Below, piece by piece: positions 34,710-43,215 of a stretch of 64,000 nucleotides of DNA. The translations under genes were made by a program, and so were the position numbers. This DNA comes from Larkinella punicea (GTDB lineage: Bacteria; Bacteroidota; Bacteroidia; Cytophagales; Spirosomataceae): contig NZ_QOWE01000008.1 in the NCBI RefSeq assembly GCF_003334855.1, positions 124,001 to 188,000 of the forward strand, in the 5' to 3' direction. The notes beneath the pieces are model-generated. The model did no database searches, was not told where the DNA came from, and was given only the letters and a program-made list of their open reading frames with translations. Numbering within the stretch: position 1 is the first letter of the stretch; every line of letters begins with the position of its first letter.

Positions 34710-37700
34710 TTACAGGTTGAAAGACAAGTTTACACCGTAGTTACGCGCCGACGGAATAGCGACCGATTCCGAACCCGGAATGATGGTTCCGCCCGATACC
34801 GAAGCGGTTTCCGGATCGATGTGCGGTACTTTGGTCCACAAGAACAGGTTGCGGCCCACCAGCGAAACCGTCACATTCCGGAACGGCAGTTTTTTGCCCA
34901 TAATCGAGTTTGGCAGCGAATACCCCAGTTTCACTTCGCGCAGCTTGGTGAACGACGCATCGAAAATGGCGTCTTCCAGCACCCGGCGACCCAGTGTAAA
35001 GGCCGAATGCCACTCGCGGGCCGAAATCCGGCGGGCATTGGCGGCAAACTGGCCTTCGCCGGTTTTCACTACGCCCGGCACCACATAATACGTCCCGGCC
35101 GGCGCATTGGTAAACGTCTTGTCAACCGAGTTGTCGTAATAGCCATTTTCGCGACCCTGCAAGGTTTCAACCAGTTGACCTGCCTCGCGACCAACAACGT
35201 AGGTGTGCGAATAGACCTCTCCGCCTTTGCGGATGTCGAACAGGAAGCTCAGGTTGAACCCTTTGTATTTGAACGAGTTGTTGATCCCCGCCAGCCAGTC
35301 CGGGTTGTAATTCCCCAGTTTTTGCAGGGACGTCGTTGAAATGGGCCGACCGTCGGCGGTGATCACCATTTGGCCCACATTCTGGCCGGTTGGGTCGTAA
35401 TACGGGCTTTTCGGATCGCTGCTGACGCGCTCGTAGGCGTATCCGTACATGTCGCCCATGCGCTCGTTGACGCGGGCCTGCACCGAGAAATACCGGCTGG
35501 CCAGTTCATAGGTCGAAACGCCGTTGGCCAGTTCGAGCACTTTGCTGCGGTTACGCGAGAAATTGACGTTCATGTCCCAGCGGAAACCAATGTTGTCCAT
35601 CCGGATCGGCGTCAGGTTCAGCATCACCTCAATCCCGTTGTTCTGAATCCGGCCCGCGTTCTGCACAATCTGGCTGTAGCCCGTGGTGCCTGAAAGCGGC
35701 AGGAAGATGATCTGGTTTTTACTGATCGTGTTGTAGTACGTGAAGTCCAGACCAATCCGGTTTTTCAGGAATCGCAGATCAAAACCATATTCCTGCGAAC
35801 TGCTGATTTCCGGTTTCAGGCTCAGGTTCGGAATCCGCGTCGATTCGCTGAAGGTCGGCGTTGTTCCCCAGGGCGTTCCCGGATTGAAAGGCTGCGAAAA
35901 CTGGTAGGGTTCGGTGTCATTTCCAACCTGCGCATAACCCGCCCGAACTTTGGCGAATGATACCCATTCCGGCATTTTCACCCAGTCGCTCACCACCGCA
36001 CTAAGCGTTCCCGACCAGTAGAAATACGAGTTATCGGCCATACCGACCACGCCCTGCGGCAGCGTCAGCGTGCTCGACCAGTCGTTCCGGCCCGTCATTT
36101 CCAGCGTTAATTTATCCAGATACGTCAATTGAGCCGACGCAAACATACTGTTGATCCGGCGATCCGAGCGGTTTTGCGAATATTCGAGCGGAACCCGGCT
36201 GTTGTTCAGGCTATACACGCCCGGAACCGTCAACTGGGGGGCAAAATTGTCGATGTAATCGTACTTGTTCAACCGTTGATTTCCACCCAATGTTCCGCTG
36301 AGCGTAAAGGCGTCGTTGAGTCGTTTGTCTACCAGAAACAACAGATCGGTGTTGCGCTCCATCGTTTTCACGGCTTCGCGCCGGTACGAACCATACGGAT
36401 ACCGCTGCGTGCTGAATGCCCGCTGGCGCACCCGCAGTTCATCCTGGTAATCGACCTGCGTCCGGCCCTGTACCGACAGCCAATCCGTCAGTTGATACGA
36501 CAACGTGACGTTCCCAATCACCCGGTTGATGTCCTGGCCGTTGGTGTTTTCGTACATGTTAAAGTACGGGTTGTCGTGGTAGTTGTAGTTGAAGTTGAAC
36601 TGCTGAATGCCCTCCAGACCCGGTTGCCAGTAGTTCCGCATCGAAGCCATGTCGATGTGACGGCCCCACCAGCAGTTGAGCAAATACATGATGTTTTCGG
36701 TTCCGTAGCTCAGATTCGGGCGGTTGTCGCTGTGGTTGCGGATGTAACTCACATTCGTCCGCGCGGTGAAGCGGTCGGTCAGCTTGTAACCGGCATTGAC
36801 GTTGAAAGTGTTCCGGGTTAAATCCGTGTTGGGAACAAAGCCTTTCTGATCCAGGTTGGTAAACGACATCCGGAAATCGCCCTTGTCATTGCTGCCCGTT
36901 ACGGCAACGTTATTCGTTACGATGCGACCGGTTTCGAAGAAATCGCGGATGCTGTTCGGGTGGGCAATGAACGGCGTAGGTGTTGCCACACCGGGGCCAC
37001 CCGGCACTTTGGTATCACCGGCGCGATAGCCTTTGTCGGTGGGCGAATCGTGCTGAACGATCAGCCGACCGTCCATTTTGGGTCCCCAGCTTTCATCGAC
37101 GCCATCGCGCAATCCACCACCGGAACCGTCTTTAAAGGCAAATTCGCCGTTCAGGCCCTGACCGTAAACATTCTGGTAATCAGGCAGTCGCAGAACAGAC
37201 TCAAACGTCACGTTGGAATTAACACTGACGCCGATGCCTTTGGTGCCCTTCCCGGTTTTGGTCGTGATGACCACCACGCCGTTGGCCGCCCGCGAACCGT
37301 AGAGCGCCGTGGCACTGGCTCCTTTCAGAACCGTCATCGTTTCGACGTCGTCGGGATTGATAAAACCGGCCCCGTTTCCGTAGTCGGCGTCCTGGTTATT
37401 CCGCCCCGATGAGCCGACAAAGTTGTTGTTGATTGGCAAGCCGTCGATCACAAACAGCGGCTGGTTGGCATTGATGTTCAGCGACTTTTCGCCCCGGATC
37501 GTGATCCGCGACGAACCGCCGATCCCGGACGGGCTGTTGACGACCGTCACCCCCGCAATCTTTCCGGCCAACTGGCTGACCAGGTTGGTTTCGCGGGCCT
37601 GAGAGAGCGCCGAATTATCGATTTTCTGGGTCACATAGCCAAGATTACGCTGCTGTTTGGAAATCCCCAGGGCCGTCACGACCACTTCGTTCAGGGCTTG

Positions 37701-38033
37701 TGTAGAAACCGTCAGCGTAACATTGATCGTCGTTTTGGAACCGACCGGTACTTCCTGCGCTTCAAAACCGATAAAAGAATAAATCAAAACCGACGACGGA
37801 TTCGGAACGTTCAGTGTATACGTTCCATCGGTGCGGGTGGTCGTACCGGATGTGGTGCCTTTCACCAGAATCGAAACGCCTGGCAGCGCCTGTCCGCCTT
37901 CCGACGATACAACCTTGCCGGTGATGGTCTGGGCCAGCAAAGGCAAGCCCATCAATAAAATAGCCAGAGTCAGGACAGCCCGACGATAACTGACCCTTCC
38001 TGACCGAATCGAAGAAGGTAGCTTTTGTGTCAT
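34710..38033 (-). CDS. SusC/RagA-family TonB-dependent receptor
   Basis: 1107 aa from ATG 38033 (signal peptide RRAVLTLAILLMGLPLLAQ); an in-frame ATG 78 nt upstream is rejected because the signal then lies too deep. CarboxypepD_reg-like domain about 38-125 (ITGKVVSSEGGQALPGVSIL, GTTSGTTTRTDGTYTL), then the plug domain with VVTALGISKQQRNLGY, KIAGVTVVNSPSGIGGSS, FVIDGLPINNNF and YGSRAANGVVVITTK, and a 22-strand barrel to the C-terminus (RNYGVNLSFNL). It imports a SusD-captured ligand, powered by TonB. On the minus strand TACTTTTG (38109-38116 on +) is an exact TAnnTTTG -7 match about 80 nt upstream of the start. Transcription would run into SusD and the HD oxygenase. Confidence 0.95.
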   Translation of the reverse strand: MTQKLPSSIRSGRVSYRRAVLTLAILLMGLPLLAQTITGKVVSSEGGQALPGVSILVKGTTSGTTTRTDGTYTLNVPNPSSVLIYSFIGFEAQEVPVGSKTTINVTLTVSTQALNEVVVTALGISKQQRNLGYVTQKIDNSALSQARETNLVSQLAGKIAGVTVVNSPSGIGGSSRITIRGEKSLNINANQPLFVIDGLPINNNFVGSSGRNNQDADYGNGAGFINPDDVETMTVLKGASATALYGSRAANGVVVITTKTGKGTKGIGVSVNSNVTFESVLRLPDYQNVYGQGLNGEFAFKDGSGGGLRDGVDESWGPKMDGRLIVQHDSPTDKGYRAGDTKVPGGPGVATPTPFIAHPNSIRDFFETGRIVTNNVAVTGSNDKGDFRMSFTNLDQKGFVPNTDLTRNTFNVNAGYKLTDRFTARTNVSYIRNHSDNRPNLSYGTENIMYLLNCWWGRHIDMASMRNYWQPGLEGIQQFNFNYNYHDNPYFNMYENTNGQDINRVIGNVTLSYQLTDWLSVQGRTQVDYQDELRVRQRAFSTQRYPYGSYRREAVKTMERNTDLLFLVDKRLNDAFTLSGTLGGNQRLNKYDYIDNFAPQLTVPGVYSLNNSRVPLEYSQNRSDRRINSMFASAQLTYLDKLTLEMTGRNDWSSTLTLPQGVVGMADNSYFYWSGTLSAVVSDWVKMPEWVSFAKVRAGYAQVGNDTEPYQFSQPFNPGTPWGTTPTFSESTRIPNLSLKPEISSSQEYGFDLRFLKNRIGLDFTYYNTISKNQIIFLPLSGTTGYSQIVQNAGRIQNNGIEVMLNLTPIRMDNIGFRWDMNVNFSRNRSKVLELANGVSTYELASRYFSVQARVNERMGDMYGYAYERVSSDPKSPYYDPTGQNVGQMVITADGRPISTTSLQKLGNYNPDWLAGINNSFKYKGFNLSFLFDIRKGGEVYSHTYVVGREAGQLVETLQGRENGYYDNSVDKTFTNAPAGTYYVVPGVVKTGEGQFAANARRISAREWHSAFTLGRRVLEDAIFDASFTKLREVKLGYSLPNSIMGKKLPFRNVTVSLVGRNLFLWTKVPHIDPETASVSGGTIIPGSESVAIPSARNYGVNLSFNL

Positions 38034-38402
38034 AGTGTAATTTGGATGTTCCGGTTTTTCGGAAAGTTGAACGATGGATAAGAAACGATGGATCCTTTTA
38101 CGAAACCGCAAAAGTACCCGGCACTTGTGTCGGAATTGTTACCGAATTATGAACTTTATACTACCAGGAGAAAGAATAATACAAAATTTGCCTTACACCC
38201 TGATTAGCAGCATAAATAAGTGGTTCTGTTTTAAAATTAAAAATAGTATATCGAATTACTTAAAAAATTATTTGAATAATTCGGAATAGCCTTTGGCGCA
38301 AAATGACCGCTTAATTAACGGTTTGCCGTTAAATAAATGCTTCATGGGTTCTGAGCGGCAGGATGAATACCTTTCTGCCCGGTCCTAAACCTCTGTCGTG
38401 CT
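38034..38402. promoter_or_regulatory. Divergent leader of SusC and the eCIS operon
   Basis: 369 nt, A/T-rich, with a minus-strand -7 element (38109-38116, reading TACTTTTG) for SusC. On the + side, TTAACGG-TTTG-CCGTTAA (38315-38332) is a perfect 7-bp inverted repeat with a 4-nt loop 71 nt upstream of the first eCIS gene; it could be an operator or a leader hairpin. No clear -7 element for the eCIS operon is visible. A 71-codon open frame (38074-38289) has no protein-like composition. Confidence 0.45.
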
Positions 38403-39002
38403 ATGGTCTATGAAGCGCTGGAACTGATCCGCTCCGAACTGGAGACGTATGTAAAACCGCTCGCGGATGGCATAACGGTCAATCTGGGCAGCATTGCCGC
38501 GGTTGCCGGCACGCAGGCCAACACAATTCTGATTGGTTTGGTCCATCTCGAAGAAGAAGCAACGCTCAAAAATACCAGCCCCTACCAGCGCAACAGCACC
38601 ACCGGTGGTTTCGACGTCCGGAACCCGCCCGTTTTCCTAAATCTCTACGTGTTGATCAGTGCCAATTACGCAGGAAGCGGTGATTACGAAACCGCCCTGA
38701 AACTGCTCTCGCGAACGGTCCAGTGTTTTCAGCAAAAAAATCAGTTTACGATTGCCAACACCCTCACGGACAAAATTTTCGATGACGCGCAGGCCCTGAT
38801 GCTGCGCATGACCGTCGAGCTGTACAGCCTCTCGTTCGAGAAACTGAATCAGCTCTGGGGAACCCTCGGCGGCAAGCAGGTGCCGTCGGTCGTGTATAAA
38901 GTACGGGTCGTGGAAGAACAGGCCGAAGGGCAACTCGGTGCCGGAACCCAGATTCTGTCGATTGAAGGCATTCGAAAACCGATCCCGATTGCTTCGGAGT
39001 GA
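38403..39002 (+). CDS. DUF4255 (Pvc16/Afp16-like) tube-terminator protein
   Basis: 199 aa. The DUF4255 domain covers most of the chain: MVYEALELIRSELETYV, VNLGSIAAVAGTQANTILIG, NPPVFLNLYVLISANYAGSG and YETALKLLSRTVQCFQQKN. In PVC and Afp the equivalent protein forms a hexamer on the distal end of tube and sheath, fixing tail length and keeping the sheath extended. Its place as first gene here is also seen in AlgoCIS-like loci, whereas in PVC it is last. Probably cytoplasmic until particles are released. It is followed after 54 nt by the unknown 276-aa gene. Confidence 0.9.
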   Translation: MVYEALELIRSELETYVKPLADGITVNLGSIAAVAGTQANTILIGLVHLEEEATLKNTSPYQRNSTTGGFDVRNPPVFLNLYVLISANYAGSGDYETALKLLSRTVQCFQQKNQFTIANTLTDKIFDDAQALMLRMTVELYSLSFEKLNQLWGTLGGKQVPSVVYKVRVVEEQAEGQLGAGTQILSIEGIRKPIPIASE

Positions 39003-39056
39003 ACGTCCTTCACATCCTGATTCCTTTACGTCCTCACCTCTTCACGATATTTTCCG

Positions 39057-39887
39057 ATGAAACCGCTTCTTCCTGAATCGTTTGGCATCAGCTACCAGGT
39101 TCTGTTCACCGTCCGGGTGCTGCACCGGTATTTCCTGGATTTTGGCACCACGCCTTTCGACACGGATGCGCCATCGGTTGAAGCACGAAAGAAAATCGGG
39201 CTGATCCGGCGGGTGTATGACGTCGCCCAATTCCTGGCTTTTTTGCCCGATGCCCCGACCCTACAACTCCTGAAAAACCAACGGATGCTTTTCAAAAAAC
39301 AGGCTGACGGTTTTGTGGTGCTGGCGGCTACCGAAAATCCCCGCAGCCCAACGCCTTTCCTGCCCCTTGCCGCGGGTCTGAAGTTCGTCTTCGCGGTGTA
39401 TCCGACCGATCCGTTTTTCATGCTCTATACGAATCTGACGCCCGAAGTCATGAACGACTTGAAACGACCAACGCGCGGCTTCCGGCTCAAAAACCGCAAC
39501 TCATCGGCAAACCCGTTGGAAAACCGATTGAATACCGGAGAAACGATTCGGATGGCCGATCTGGAAGACCTGCCTCCCGAACACGCGGTGGCCGGACGGC
39601 TGGAGCGGCCCCTGGGCTTCATCGAAATTGAGCACGCCCCCCCAACCCGCAGCCTGCTGACGGCGGAGGATGCGCTTCAGCCCACGCTCACCTACACGCT
39701 GATGTTGCAAAACCGCACAACCCGCTGGCGGTTGAAAAACGATGCGCCCGGTGACTTTGCGGGCGAACACCAAATGGTGAAAAACGGATTGATTCCCGCC
39801 GTGAACGGCAACGCCAAACTCGTCAATCCGACACCCGCTACCACCACCTTCGAAAACGACGGACACTTTTATTCCACGATTTACTAA
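39057..39887 (+). CDS. eCIS-associated protein of unknown function (possible cap adaptor)
   Basis: 276 aa, no signal peptide, beta-rich (ISYQVLFTVRVLHRYFLDF, KADGFVVLAATENP, KFVFAVYPTDPFFMLYTN, LGFIEIEHAPPT). I do not recognise a domain. It is the only gene in this conserved block without a PVC counterpart. Position between the DUF4255 terminator and the sheath, and the small beta-rich fold, suggest a structural role at the distal end, as a cap adaptor of the kind described in AlgoCIS. That is inference from position only; a regulator or chaperone cannot be ruled out. The next ATG is 24 nt downstream. Confidence 0.7.
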   Translation: MKPLLPESFGISYQVLFTVRVLHRYFLDFGTTPFDTDAPSVEARKKIGLIRRVYDVAQFLAFLPDAPTLQLLKNQRMLFKKQADGFVVLAATENPRSPTPFLPLAAGLKFVFAVYPTDPFFMLYTNLTPEVMNDLKRPTRGFRLKNRNSSANPLENRLNTGETIRMADLEDLPPEHAVAGRLERPLGFIEIEHAPPTRSLLTAEDALQPTLTYTLMLQNRTTRWRLKNDAPGDFAGEHQMVKNGLIPAVNGNAKLVNPTPATTTFENDGHFYSTIY

Positions 39888-39911
39888 ACCCCAGTCAAAC
39901 CTCTTCTGCTC

Positions 39912-42128
39912 ATGGCAAGTACACTCAATTTAGCGACGCTGAAAACCCCGGGCGTCTACATCGACGAGGTGTCGCTGTTCCCGCCATCCGTGGCCCAGGT
40001 CGAAACCGCCATTCCGGCCTTTATCGGCTACACCCGGTTTGCCGAAAAAGATGGCAAGGACATTACCGGGAAAGCGTTAAAAATCAAGTCGATGGTCGAT
40101 TACCGGACGTATTTCGGCGGTGGACCGGATCGGGAAATCACGGTCAGTCTGGGTCCAACCAACGCCGTAAAAAGTGTCGATATGCAACCAGCCTGGTACC
40201 TGCACGACAGCCTGATGCTGTTTTTTGCCAATGGCGGGGAGAAATGTTACATCATTTCGGTGGGTGGATACGACACCAACCCGGTTTCCCAGACTCATTT
40301 TACGGACGCCATCGACGAGCTGCGGAAACACGACGAACCGACCCTGCTCGTGATGCCCGACCTGATGCTGCTGACCAACCCGGCTCACATTGCTGCGGTT
40401 CAACAGGCGGCCATCGACCATTGCAACAAATTGCAGGATCGCTTTGCCATACTGGATGTCAAGGTAAGCGATCTGACCAAAACCGCCGTTGACGATGCCG
40501 ACATTATCGCCTTCCGGGGCAGCGTTTCCAACTTTCTGAAATACGGAGCGGCCTATTATCCCTGGCTCAAAACCTCCCTGCCGTTTGACATGAGCTTCGC
40601 CGGTTTGACGATCACCAAAGGCGGAAACCCAACCACGCTGGGTGCGCTTCTGGACCCCGGTGCCCCCAACAACGCCCTGCTGACCGAAGCGGACACCCTG
40701 GCGACCGATGGGTTTGCCGATACAAAAGCCATTCAGAATGTGGCCGTTCCGGCGGTTGTGGACTACCAGGCTTCGGCGGATAAAGAAGCAAAAAAGACGT
40801 TCATCACGGCCGCCATCACTGCCTTTGAGGGAATTGATCCGGATACGGTTTTCAAAAATAAACCCGTTCAGGATGTGCTAAAAGCCTTTACCGATGCGGG
40901 AAATGCCGAATGGCTGGCGATCCAGAGCGATAACACGGCGCTGGTGGTTACGGGCGATCCCGGCACCCATTCAACGGATGCCGCCATCGACGCGGTTTTT
41001 AACCGGCTGGTTGCCTACATTACGCGATTCAAAACCGAGGCAAAAACCGCCCTCCCGGCATTGCTGACGGCCAAACAGCTCGAAATTCAGCAGAAAATTC
41101 CGCTGTTTGCACTGATTCGCAAAGCCGAAACCCTCGTCGCCGATCAAACGATCGTCAATGACCTGGTGGAAAGCAGCACAACGGCGTATGAAGCAGCCGG
41201 TACAACGGCCACCAAAAAAACGGAGTTGCTGAAGGCACTTGATGCTTTTAACGGCACCCCTAATGCGCTGGCTTTTACGAATACGGATGTGCGGCTGAGC
41301 TATCAGGACTATACGGACCAGGCCACGCCTTCGGCCGCCGGAAAAAAACTATCCGATCTTCTGGCCAGTGCAACGGCCCTGTCGGGTTCCAATGCGTCGG
41401 CCTACGATGACAAGTTTGCGGAAGTGATGGGTTACATCGCTGAATTTCAGTCGCTCCTGACCGCGCGCTTGAAATCGCTGGAACTGGAAATGAAATCTAA
41501 AATTCCAGTGTATGCCGCCATCGTTGCGGCCACCGAAGCGCAGGGCATCATCCTGCCGCCCAGTGGTGCCGTAGCCGGGGTCTACGCCAGCGTCGACGAA
41601 AACCGGGGCGTCTGGAAAGCACCGGCCAATGTGGGCATCTCCAACGTCGTCGGTCCAACGGTTTTGATTACCGATTCCGATCAGGAGAGCCTGAATGTCG
41701 ATGTCGAAGGCGGTAAATCCATCAACGCCATCCGGCATTTTACGGGCAAAGGAACGCTCGTCTGGGGTGCCCGAACGCTGGCGGGCAACGACAACGAATG
41801 GCGCTACGTGTCGGTTCGGCGGTTTTTCATTATGGTGGAAGAATCGGTCAAGAAAGCGTCCGGCCAGTTCGTTTTTGAACCCAATGACGCCAATACGTGG
41901 GTGAAAGTGCGGGCCATGATCGAGAATTTCCTGACGCTGCAATGGCGGGCCGGGGCGCTGGCAGGGATCAAACCCGAACACGCGTTCTACGTCCGCGTCG
42001 GCCTGGGCCAAACCATGACCGCCGACGACATTCTGAACGGTCGGATGATCGTCGAAATCGGGATGGCCGTGGTTCGTCCGGCCGAATTCATTGTCTTACG
42101 CTTCTCCCACAAAATGCAGGAATCTTAA
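39912..42128 (+). CDS. Contractile tail sheath protein with enlarged, duplicated insertion
   Basis: 738 aa, longer than PVC sheaths (about 350-480). Residues 1-240 are the N-terminal sheath domain (TPGVYIDEVSLFPPSVAQ, TAIPAFIGYTRFAEKDGK, PTLLVMPDLMLLTNPAH, YYPWLKTSLPF). Residues about 545-738 are the conserved C-terminal domain (LPPSGAVAGVYASVDENRG, VWKAPANVGISNV, NAIRHFTGKGTLVWGARTL, RFFIMVEESVKKA, YVRVGLGQTMTADDI). Between them lie about 300 residues of alanine-rich helices; a unit near 375-407 (ending IQQKIPLFALIRKAE) resembles one near 505-537 (ending MKSKIPVYAAIVAAT). The sheath contracts to drive the tube. One sheath gene instead of three is typical of Bacteroidota eCIS. Confidence 0.95.
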   Translation: MASTLNLATLKTPGVYIDEVSLFPPSVAQVETAIPAFIGYTRFAEKDGKDITGKALKIKSMVDYRTYFGGGPDREITVSLGPTNAVKSVDMQPAWYLHDSLMLFFANGGEKCYIISVGGYDTNPVSQTHFTDAIDELRKHDEPTLLVMPDLMLLTNPAHIAAVQQAAIDHCNKLQDRFAILDVKVSDLTKTAVDDADIIAFRGSVSNFLKYGAAYYPWLKTSLPFDMSFAGLTITKGGNPTTLGALLDPGAPNNALLTEADTLATDGFADTKAIQNVAVPAVVDYQASADKEAKKTFITAAITAFEGIDPDTVFKNKPVQDVLKAFTDAGNAEWLAIQSDNTALVVTGDPGTHSTDAAIDAVFNRLVAYITRFKTEAKTALPALLTAKQLEIQQKIPLFALIRKAETLVADQTIVNDLVESSTTAYEAAGTTATKKTELLKALDAFNGTPNALAFTNTDVRLSYQDYTDQATPSAAGKKLSDLLASATALSGSNASAYDDKFAEVMGYIAEFQSLLTARLKSLELEMKSKIPVYAAIVAATEAQGIILPPSGAVAGVYASVDENRGVWKAPANVGISNVVGPTVLITDSDQESLNVDVEGGKSINAIRHFTGKGTLVWGARTLAGNDNEWRYVSVRRFFIMVEESVKKASGQFVFEPNDANTWVKVRAMIENFLTLQWRAGALAGIKPEHAFYVRVGLGQTMTADDILNGRMIVEIGMAVVRPAEFIVLRFSHKMQES

Positions 42129-42141
42129 CTCATAACCGATC

Positions 42142-42576
42142 ATGGCAGCAGTTTATCCATTACCCAAATTTCATTTTCAGGTTGAGTGGGGCGGAGTTCG
42201 CCTGGGATTCTCGGAAGTGACCGGTCTGAACGTCGAAACCGACGTGATCGAATACCGCGAGGGCGCATCGCCCGAGTTTCACAAAATCAAGATGCCCGGC
42301 TTGCAGAAGTTCCCCAACATCACCCTGAAACGCGGGACGTTCAAAGCCGACAACGAATTTTTCACCTGGTGGAATACCGTAGCCCTGAACACCATCGAAC
42401 GTCGCAACCTGATTATCAGCCTGCTCAACGAAAATCACGAGCCGGTGGTGGTCTGGAAAGTCAAGCAGGCGTGGCCGTCGAAAGTGATGTCGGGCGATTT
42501 GAAAGCCGATGCCAACGAGGTGCTGATCGAGAGCATCGAGCTGGTACACGAGGGGTTGACCATCCAGAACGAATAA
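42142..42576 (+). CDS. Phage-tail-tube-like inner tube protein (Pvc1-like)
   Basis: 144 aa, the length of Hcp/gp19-like eCIS tube subunits. YPLPKFHFQVEWGGVRLGFS, EVTGLNVETDVIEYREG, KFPNITLKRGTFKADNEFFTW and VIIESIELVHEG-like C-terminus (VLIESIELVHEGL) fit the conserved phage tail region family TIGR02241. It stacks as hexameric rings inside the sheath. It is a paralogue of the next gene (shared EVTGLNVE, REG and LKRG-F elements). Gap to the sheath gene is 13 nt and to the next gene 3 nt. Confidence 0.92.
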   Translation: MAAVYPLPKFHFQVEWGGVRLGFSEVTGLNVETDVIEYREGASPEFHKIKMPGLQKFPNITLKRGTFKADNEFFTWWNTVALNTIERRNLIISLLNENHEPVVVWKVKQAWPSKVMSGDLKADANEVLIESIELVHEGLTIQNE

Positions 42577-42579
42577 GGT

Positions 42580-43029
42580 ATGGCGGGGCAAGTCTATCCA
42601 CCGGTCGGCTTTCATTTTGTGGTGGAATTCGAACTCTTTCCGAAGACGGACCAGGACACCCGGTTTCAGGAAGTCACGGGGCTGAACGTCGAAATGCAGA
42701 TGGAAAGCATCCGGGAAGGGGGCGAAAACCGCTTTGAACACCAGTTGCCGGTTCGCACCAAATACAGCGACCTGGTGCTGAAACGGGGCCTTTTCGTGGG
42801 GTCAGACGTGTACCGATGGGCGAAAGACGCGTTTGAAAACTTTCAGTTTCAACCCGTTAACCTGTCGGTAACGCTGCTCAACGATCAACACGCTCCGCTG
42901 GTTTCGTGGCATGTGGTTCATGCGTTGCCGAAAAAGTGGGACATCTCCGCTTTCAATGCCGAACAGAACAGCATTGCCATCGAAACGCTGACGCTTACGT
43001 ACCGCTATTACACCACCATCCGGAACTGA
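42580..43029 (+). CDS. Second inner tube protein (tube initiator, Pvc5-like)
   Basis: 149 aa paralogue of the preceding gene: YPPVGFHFVVEFELFPKTDQ, FQEVTGLNVEMQMESIREG, YSDLVLKRGLFVGSDVYRW, ALPKKWDISAFNAEQNSIA and a C-terminal TLTYRYYTTI. Position just before the DUF5908 and LysM genes is that of Pvc5, which forms the first tube ring on the spike. The first copy would then be the bulk tube. The roles could be reversed; sequence alone does not settle this. Confidence 0.88.
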   Translation: MAGQVYPPVGFHFVVEFELFPKTDQDTRFQEVTGLNVEMQMESIREGGENRFEHQLPVRTKYSDLVLKRGLFVGSDVYRWAKDAFENFQFQPVNLSVTLLNDQHAPLVSWHVVHALPKKWDISAFNAEQNSIAIETLTLTYRYYTTIRN

Positions 43030-43032
43030 ACC

Positions 43033-43197
43033 ATGCCCATTATTATTCGCGAACTGGTCATCAAGGCCACGGTCGACGGCAATGCCGCCCGGCAGGTCAC
43101 CTCAGCCGCCACCCCACCCGCCGACGCGCAGCAGCAACTCGTCCGCCAGTGTGTCGAGCAGGTGCTGGCCATTTTAAGGGAGAAAACCGAACGGTAA
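43033..43197 (+). CDS. DUF5908-family miniprotein (Pvc6/Afp6-like)
   Basis: 54 aa: MPIIIRELVIKATVDG, a short polar linker, and the helix QQQLVRQCVEQVLAILREK. The opening M-P-I-x-I-R-E-L-V-I-K is the DUF5908 signature of small proteins encoded at this exact place in eCIS loci, between tube and LysM genes. It starts 3 nt after the tube stop. Its structural role is not well known; a baseplate or tube assembly helper is plausible. Its C-terminal sequence contains the same AACCGTAAACC-like words seen in the intergenic repeats. Confidence 0.75.
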   Translation: MPIIIRELVIKATVDGNAARQVTSAATPPADAQQQLVRQCVEQVLAILREKTER

Positions 43198-43215
43198 ACC
43201 ATAAACCGCTTAACT

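Noticed and set aside
34626..35339. 237-codon + strand open frame inside SusC
   Set aside because: Fully antisense to the SusC barrel coding region. Its composition (Arg, Val, Gln and His rich, no hydrophobic core) is the mirror of the real gene and shows no domain.
38074..38289. 71-codon open frame in the gap before the eCIS operon
   Set aside because: A/T-rich, full of Asn, Lys, Ile and Arg in random order, spans promoter DNA; not protein-like.
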